Below are positions 8,801-13,692 of a stretch of DNA of 13,692 bases, in pieces. Position numbers and translations under genes: made by a program. Every line of letters begins with the position of its first letter. Position 1 is the first letter of the stretch. The notes under the pieces are model-generated. The model had not been told where the DNA came from. It made no database searches and saw only the letters and a list, made by a program, of their open reading frames with translations. The stretch is from Larix sibirica (Eukaryota > Streptophyta > Pinopsida > Pinales > Pinaceae), in assembly GCA_004151065.3 (NCBI GenBank), contig NWUY0303999023.1, positions 1 through 13,692 on the forward strand, read 5' to 3'.

Positions 8801-11272
8801 AGTTAATGAGATCCCTACTAAAACTAGCATGTGGCTTCAACAATCAGAACATATGAAGGGGGGGAATTTGAAGCCCTTGTTTGATCTTGAAGCAAATACA
8901 AGCTCATTTTCTCCAGCCAATCATCTGGCTAAATCCAGTAGCAGTTCCAGTCAGGCTGCTTGCAAGTTCGAGGATAAGGTTGGGGATAATACGAGGTTAA
9001 CAGTTGTTGAGAAGGGGATGGAGATGAGATGTAGCGATCTATCAGAATTACCAGATTGCATTCAAAGCTTTGAAGTGAATAGCTTGAGATCCAGCAAAGA
9101 GAAAGGGAAGATCGAGATCGGCACAAGTGTCTCACAAGTCCCACAATCAGATATTGTCCATCCTGGTTTGGAGGAGAACATTGATGATCACATATCTCCA
9201 ATGTCTTGTCAGCATCAGAAAGAGGGACACAACTATTTGGGAAGGCATTGTACAAATGTCGAAGATTTAATTGAAGGTGCATTTCTTAGTATGTTTAATC
9301 AAGATTTTATGTGTTCGAGTCCTGGAATTGGGTCAGGCTCTCCCAAAGATTGCCTTCTCAGGCCATTTGAGAGAGTGCCTTTATTGGAAGTAGGTAGCCC
9401 TGAAACTGAACTTTGTGTACCGGCTGTCTGGAATTTCGCACAAACTTCTAGACATAGTCGGGACTCAGATGAATATCTAAAATTGGTATCCTTAGAGGAG
9501 GTTGCAGAATCAGAACTTCAGAAATCAACTCGGACCATGCACAATAGAATACGAGCTAGGATGCTAGAGGATTCAGAGGCAGAAGAACTGATGCAAAAGT
9601 GGGGTTTAGATTTAAAGGCTTTTCAAAATTCTCCTCAAGACCCTTCAGGTGGACTTAACGGTCCTCTCAGTTTTCCTGTCTTGAGGTCAGTTGAGCTTCC
9701 CGCTCTTGCAGGGGGACATGGTTCAGTTATTAGGATGAAGAGTGGAGGTTCACTAAGGTCAATGAGTCCCATGTTATTGGATAATAGTAAAAGCAAGGGG
9801 AGATTGGTCATGCAGGTATCAAAGCCACTTGTAATGCCTACTGAAATGGGGTCCAGTGTTATTGATATTTTGCACAGATTAGCTTCTCCTGGAGCTGAAA
9901 GACTTACCATGCAAGCTAGAGCAATGATGCCTCTTGAAGACATTACTGGGAAAACTATTCAGCAAATAGCATTAGAAGCAAGGTATGGCCTTAACATATC
10001 TACGATGTTAAACTAATACTATCATTGTTTTTTTTATTTCTGTCTGTAAATATTTGTACAGCATTCAGAGAAGCCCATCTTGTTAAGAGATATCACTTAT
10101 GTTGCATTCAGTTAAGCTCTTCTTGTTCAAGAATATTGCTTATCTTTGTTGCTTTGACATGCAGACAGTTGATAGGTCGAGACACGAGATCAGATCATAG
10201 GTCCGACCATCTATCTATCAATAAAAGGATGGCTGTTTCAGAAGGAACGATACAGATGACAGTTGGGACTCAGGGACTACAGATATCTGGCATTGAGGAT
10301 TCTTGCATTCAATTTATTTCACTTGAAGAACTAGTCCCTTCAGCTATGGAGAAGATAGAAGCTTTAGCTATTGAGGGACTCAAAATACAATCAGATATGG
10401 CAGAGCTGGATGCACCCTGGTGTGTCAATGCATTGTGGTCAGGAGAAAGATCTTTTGTAGGATTGAGAGGGAGCAAAAGTGGCCCACTGAGGTTGGAGGG
10501 AACAGCAGGTTTACAATCATTAGATGCAGAGGATTGCAAGGATAATGTTGATGGCTTGTTGGAAATGGCCATTACCTTAGACGAGTGGATCCAATTAAAT
10601 TCAGGAATGGATAGCGAGGGAACAAAGGAGAGAACTTCTACGATCCTTGCTGCTCACACTGGTGTTCATTCAGAATCAATCAGTAGAAGGCATACTAAAG
10701 ATGATAAAGTTCATATTGGCATTGAAAAACAGGGTTTCAGAGGAAATACTTTGACAGTGGTTTTGAGGGTTCAATTACATGACCCTCTTCGGAACTATGA
10801 ACCAGTGGGAGCTCCTATGATGGCTTTAGTACAAGCAAAACAAATTGTACTGACTCCACGCTTCATAATAGAGAAGAAAGTGTCAGATAAAATGCATGAT
10901 GGAATTGCTGAAGAAATGAAAGATAGAAAAGACGTGCCATCTCAGTTCAATGTCACAGATGTCCATGTTGCAGGTCTAGAGTTGCAGGAAAGCACTAACC
11001 TGAAGAGCTGGAGCACTCCAAAACAACTATGGTCAGGTACTCGTTGGGTTATTGCAAATGCTATGGACAAGAGGCCAAATCAAGCTTTGTCGAATCTAAA
11101 ACGAATGCCAAAATCAAAGCCACTATCGAAGACCAGAGTTAAACACAGGGACACTCTCTGGAGTATTTCCACTCGTGTTCATTGCAGTGGAAGATGGAAG
11201 GAGCTTGCCACATTAAGTTCTTACATTAGAAATCCAAACATCATATTCCCCAGTCAGAAAAATAATTTGTGA
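5856..11272 (+). CDS. PMIR1-like: PMI1/PMIR1-like NT-C2 domain protein (two exons, 5856-9982 and 10165-11272)
   Basis: Seen: joining 5856-9982 to 10165-11272 gives an open frame of 1744 residues ending at TGA 11270-11272. Residues about 36-195 are eight 20-aa repeats. Residues about 235-399 are an NT-type C2 domain (RALSHIGQQKLSCIFSLQV, GLP, GKAKGG). Residues 423-1039 are six repeats of about 103 aa. Family blocks follow: TVVEKG near 1049, FLSMF near 1144, MLEDSEAEELMQKWGL near 1236, EMGSSVIDIL near 1330, MPLEDITGKT near 1358, SLEELVPSAMEKIEALAIEG near 1428, TLDEW near 1511, DPLRNYEPVGAPM near 1580, and a LysM-like tail at 1701-1744. Known: PMI1 and its relatives act redundantly in chloroplast and nuclear photorelocation through actin filaments in Arabidopsis. 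Inferred: the same role here. The start is uncertain. ATG 5856 has good context (ACAATGG) and continues in frame. ATG 5666 with a short intron would give 1784 or 1778 residues. The usual family N-terminal motif (DIEALSKALY-like) is absent. Family assignment is very secure; the exact paralogue is less so, though SLQVHGIDGLP and ALSHI resemble PMIR1 most. Confidence 0.9.
5961..6440 (+). repeat. Coding minisatellite: eight tandem 60-bp units (20-aa repeat)
   Basis: Eight contiguous units of exactly 60 bp start at 5961, 6021, 6081, 6141, 6201, 6261, 6321 and 6381, in frame in the PMIR1-like ORF. The consensus reads RHSTSSAIPGL, then SGQVQASNS. Units 3 (6081-6140) and 5 (6201-6260) are identical at the base level; the others differ from the consensus at only one to a few positions. 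The unit is serine-rich, contains Pro-Gly, and lacks predicted hydrophobic core, so it is probably disordered. The 60-bp period leaves other frames on both strands open, producing shadow ORFs. Near-identity suggests recent expansion and possible copy-number variation. Confidence 0.97.
6558..7053 (+). other. NT-type C2 domain of the PMIR1-like protein
   Basis: Residues about 235-399 read KKSLRDWRCVRALSHIGQQ, then KLSCIFSLQVHGIDGLP, HWSRRD, a GSAEFEQAL strand, a LDFGKHRLDLSKLLP segment, and SWTTSFSLEGKAKGGTLTV near the end. This is the characteristic order of the N-terminal C2 (NT-C2) domain of PMI1/PMIR proteins. NT-C2 domains are thought to mediate membrane or protein contacts rather than classical calcium binding. 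The domain looks complete, with no stop or frameshift. It follows the 20-aa repeats directly after a short spacer (6441-6557). Confidence 0.88.
7122..8972 (+). repeat. Six tandem coding repeats of about 309 bp (about 103 aa each)
   Basis: Units start at 7122, 7431, 7737, 8046, 8355 and 8664. Each is 309 bp, except the second (306 bp, one codon shorter). Each begins ESFV or KSFV followed by PNS and a threonine- or serine-rich part. Each then shows GQAST, NHDYTS, a DDPVNEIPTKT-like segment, a QQSEDMKGG-like segment, SSFPSANHLAESSGS, and ends CSQAACKNE in the best-preserved copies. The array lies in the linker between the C2 domain and the conserved C-terminal half. Units are clearly diverged at the protein level but remain open and in frame. 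I recognise no known domain. Composition (Ser, Thr, Asn, Glu, Lys) suggests disorder with possible phosphorylation or binding motifs. Confidence 0.95.
9552..9982 (+). other. PMI1-family conserved block ending at the exon junction
   Basis: Residues about 1233-1376 contain RARMLEDSEAEELMQKWGL, a PALAGGHGSVIRMKSGGSLR segment, SMSPMLLDNSKSKGRLVMQV, VMPTEMGSSVIDILHRLAS and MPLEDITGKTIQQIALEA. These match in order and spacing the most conserved part of PMI1/PMIR proteins as I know it. Its function is not defined. It places the exon 1 - exon 2 junction within the family homology and so confirms that the downstream open frame belongs to the same gene. Confidence 0.85.
9983..10164 (+). other. Intron (182 bp, phase 2) of the PMIR1-like gene
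   Basis: The donor is GCAAG|GTATGG after 9982 and the acceptor is TTTGACATGCAG ending at 10164. Upstream sequence is T-rich (TTGTTTTTTTTATTTCTGTC near 10025-10043 and TTTGTTGCTTTG before the acceptor). Splicing joins AG (9981-9982) to A (10165) as an arginine codon and continues as QLIGRD. Without splicing, the first exon runs into TAA within the intron at 10014-10016. It interrupts the family block just after MPLEDITGKTIQQIALEA, which supports a real junction. Confidence 0.88.
11138..11269 (+). other. Degenerate LysM-like C-terminal segment
   Basis: Residues 1701-1744 read VKHRDTLWSISTRVH, then GRWKELATLSSYIRNPNIIF near the C-terminus. The pattern DTLWSI...W..L....I.NPN.I.P is that of a LysM motif, and angiosperm PMI1/PMIR proteins carry the same tail. 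Here the usual GDTL glycine is arginine, and the NP that precedes the second helix is SS. Because the protein has no signal peptide, sugar binding outside the cell is unlikely. It is probably a structural remnant or an intracellular interaction module. Confidence 0.7.
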
Positions 11273-12019
11273 TAGACTGTATACATATCAGCTTGAAGGA
11301 ACATGGATTAGTATTTTACTGTTTTCAGGGGTTGTGCAGCTGTCACTACAGTGTCAGTTGGCGCTGGCAGTGACTTGAAAATCCGGGCAAGTCTCTTATG
11401 TATTTATTATACCCATAATCAGGGATGAATTTCTGGATATTGTTGGTGTGCAGTTGTAACCTTTGGAACCAGTGGACTTTTGACTGCTGATTCACTTTTT
11501 AAAATTCCCTTGTTTAATATGGAGTTCAGTAAAGTTCCCACGTTCAGAGGGAGTTCAGTGCTTGTATTTTACAGTTACTACAAGAAGCATGTTAAAATGG
11601 AGGTATAGCAAAATATGTGAGAGTATACTTCCTTTGTTATTGTCCAATTGCACAATTGCACAATTGCTATCAACAATATGAGTTCAGGTCAGTCTCTAGC
11701 ATTAAACTATTTGAGGTTTCTGTTATTTGGAATCATGGGTATCCAGCGTGGTTGACAGGTGGGCATTGATGTCTTGAATTGTTTCTGTCTATGCTGATAT
11801 AAGTTCTATATATTTGTAATCATATAGGATAGGTATACACTGAAGTTTGGTCAAAGCATGTTCTGAGATGTGGTTTTGATCATTTTTAAATTTTGAAAGC
11901 ACATGAATGCCTTATTTATACCCAGTTATTAACTTTACCGTCACGAATTAGAGTCAGAAGTCAGTTCCCATGTCTCTTAAAAGGCATTTTGTGATATTCT
12001 ATTATTAAATTCTAATAAA
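11273..12019 (+). other. Probable 3' UTR and downstream flank of the PMIR1-like gene
   Basis: After TGA 11272 there is no further open frame of note. T-rich stretches, TTGTAA words (about 11454, 11814) and a candidate poly(A) signal AATAAA at 12014-12019 are present, but the true cleavage site is not visible. An acceptor-like TTACTGTTTTCAG near 11329 could belong to a 3' UTR intron. A small CACAATTG tandem (about 11645-11666) repeats three CAATTG palindromes. The protein ends where the family normally ends, so missing coding exons are unlikely. Confidence 0.5.
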
Positions 12020-13430
12020 ATAAAATAAATATTTTCATGTGGTTTCCTTTCATGGAATAATGAGAGGACAGCTTTCTGACTGTAGCAGCTGATGTTGTAA
12101 TTGAATTTTTAATAGTGGTGTGATTTCCAATCACAAGAAGACTAGATGGAAATTAAAGGGATGCCACATCGGCTAAAATATAAACGAGATATTACTCGAC
12201 TCCAATCTTCTCAATATCAATATTTGATAATATCACCAAGGCCTTCATCCTTATTTAACATGTGTATGTGTGTGTACAGGCCCTGATAGCTTAAATACTT
12301 ATTCTGAGTCTGTTTACATGGCAATTGACGTAACCTCAAGCATACAAAATTCATAAACTTGCTCTAGCTTGTCAATGGCCAGATTTATTCTTGATTGGTT
12401 AATCTTTCTGGTTACAATAAGAATATTCTGTGAACCCAAATTAAGTTGTATCAGGATTTTATTACAAGAGCAGCATTGCCATTTGATGCTGCTTACGTTT
12501 TTGAAGGAAAAATATATATTTTTGTTTCAAACATATAATGTAAATTTATGTCAAGCCATCCACCAACAATAGTCCAATTTCTAAGACACTATGTTAGATA
12601 CATGCATCTACTTGTATATTGCTATCCTCAGTTTTTGTGTCAAGTGAAATCATGCTCTTCTAATATATGTTGGAGACCAGCATCTACCAATTTGTTACAG
12701 AGATCTTGCAGAGCCCGGGTTCTAAGTTATTGGATCTACCTTCCCCCCAGATCTGCATAGATTCATATCCAGTATAGATATGTCCCATATACTTAACTGT
12801 ATAGGATACATGACATCTCAGTACGAGATCCATACCAGATATGGATTCCATCATGTATCACAGTATCCATTGAAAAATTATGAAGGAAAAAAATATTTAG
12901 GGTTCATGGATATATCATATATGTGCACTGTGAACACTTAATTTTGTGCCCTAAAGGCAGCTTCTATGTATTTTTTTGCTTTGATGCCATGTGGCTTTCT
13001 AAAGAAAACTGCTGCTGATCACAATAATAATATGTTTGCTGTGAACACTTATTTCTTTTTTGCTGCTATGTAGCTTTCTAATTATTTCATAGTTGCTATT
13101 TTTGGTAGAATTTTAATTGTATGCAAGGATTGTAAGTACTCATCTTCAAAGTATTCGTAATCATCAGAATTTGAGATAAAAGTTTTATCTTTAGAACCAA
13201 CTTCTCTCTCATTTAAGCATCGTTGGTGTTTGGATGCAGCAAGTCACTATGAGGAATACTAAAGTGGTATTACATTTCATCAATCCCCACCCTATTAGTC
13301 TTTGAACATGCCCATCGTGTTAGGCATAAGCTCTCGATTATCTTGTTGTGGAAGTTGAAGTTGTGTAACCACAGGTATAAGGAAGCTATGGGAGCACGTT
13401 AATGAGTCGTAGTTGTTGGAATATGCCAAG
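12020..13430. other. Intergenic sequence without a recognisable gene
   Basis: Two open frames of 67 and 70 codons (12369-12572 and 12548-12760) show no family resemblance and overlap. A word close to the plant snRNA upstream sequence element lies at 12161-12171 (ATGCCACATCG), with TATAAA only 18 bp downstream. Between about 12770 and 12870 there are several GATA/ATATCC words in loosely inverted order, perhaps an old foldback. Nothing here supports a coding gene. Confidence 0.55.
12928..13072. repeat. Imperfect short duplication spaced 111 bp
   Basis: CTGTGAACACTTA occurs at 12928-12940 and again at 13039-13051. In both places it is followed by a T-run, TTTTTTGCT, a GCCATGTGG- or GCTATGTAG-type word and CTTTCTAA. 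The second copy is shorter because of internal deletions. It is a small local duplication of no evident function. Confidence 0.55.
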
Positions 13431-13443
13431 TGTTACAAAAATC

Positions 13444-13580
13444 GCCGATATATTGCAATGCTAACCCCTCGGCAATATATCGGCCAATATATTCCCTGAT
13501 TTTTAGGCGATTTTTACCCAATATTATTTGCGATTTTTACCCGATATTATCATGATTTTTTGGCGATTTTTTTCGAAAAT
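13444..13580. repeat. Repeat fragment with a perfect hairpin and a 23-bp tandem repeat
   Basis: GCCGATATATTGC at 13444-13456 is the exact reverse complement of 13472-13484, with a 15-base loop between them. Downstream, GCGATTTTTACCC plus ATATTAT is repeated at 13507 and 13530 (23-bp period), followed by degenerate ATGATTTTTT and GCGATTTTTTTCG versions. The CpG-bearing words in AT-rich surroundings set it apart from its neighbours. It looks like part of a dispersed repeat that may continue beyond the window. The family is not identified. Confidence 0.6.
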
Positions 13581-13692
13581 ATCGCGATTTGTTGCCCTCT
13601 TTTTGCTCATATGCCACAGTTTGGAAAATGATTTCGCTGTTCCCATAGAAAAAGGTCACCTTGTTTAGTAGTAATTGGTACAGTTAATGGTA

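Noticed and set aside
8929-9943. Minus-strand ORFs of 117 and 102 codons inside the PMIR1-like exon
   Set aside because: They are antisense shadows of a strongly supported coding exon and have no similarity or start context of their own.
10025-10164. Second open frame starting at ATG 10025 as a separate gene
   Set aside because: The first 140 bases are T-rich intron. Family homology begins only after the acceptor at 10164 and continues the upstream protein, so this is exon 2 and not a new gene.
12369-12760. Two overlapping open frames of 67 and 70 codons downstream
   Set aside because: They are short, AT-rich, without family resemblance, and one begins inside the other in a different frame. 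Consistent with chance.
12745-12870. Possible foldback around GGATACATGACAT and ATCATGTATCACAGTATCC
   Set aside because: The arms pair only in short interrupted blocks and no target duplication is visible. Too weak to call an element.

Overview
The window looks like nuclear DNA of a seed plant, probably a gymnosperm (conifer-like). It holds one large, intron-containing plant gene inside AT-rich sequence full of decayed repeats. It has no bacterial-type operons, no dense gene packing and no RNA genes I can recognise. The conifer assignment is an inference from the repeat-rich setting and from how far the protein diverges from the angiosperm proteins I know.

The gene lies on the plus strand, about 5666/5856 to 11272. 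It encodes a member of the PLASTID MOVEMENT IMPAIRED1 (PMI1) / PMI1-RELATED (PMIR) family. The recognisable parts, in order, are an NT-type C2 domain, the PMI1-family conserved C-terminal blocks, and a degenerate LysM-like tail. One confident phase-2 intron (9983-10164) interrupts the conserved region. The 5' end is uncertain: translation may start at ATG 5856, or at ATG 5666 followed by a very short first intron. The most striking feature is internal repetition. Eight 20-residue repeats (60-bp minisatellite, 5961-6440) precede the C2 domain. Six diverged repeats of about 103 residues (7122-8972) fill the linker after it. They raise the protein to about 1744 residues, against roughly 840-1165 in the Arabidopsis family members as I remember them.

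Left flank (1-5660): no intact gene. From left to right it holds weak LTR-like signals (TATA and AATAAA near 670-850, a TGTCACGCCC edge near 1232), a decayed antisense coding region (about 3796 down to 2225) with about twenty stops and two apparent frameshifts, a pair of about 450-bp direct repeats (3797-4248 and 4444-4897), and a very AT-rich array of about 88-bp units (4985-5403). The third unit of that array is split by a 107-bp insertion flanked by identical 15-bp repeats. The presumed promoter follows (5404-5665).

Right flank (11273-13692): the 3' UTR and downstream sequence without a convincing gene, a weak plant snRNA-type USE-like motif, an imperfect 111-bp-spaced duplication, and near the edge a repeat fragment rich in ATCG/GATATAT words with a perfect 13-bp stem hairpin and a 23-bp tandem repeat.

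There is only one gene, so no pathway can be read from neighbours. By family knowledge its product would act at the plasma membrane or cytosol in actin-dependent positioning of chloroplasts and nuclei.
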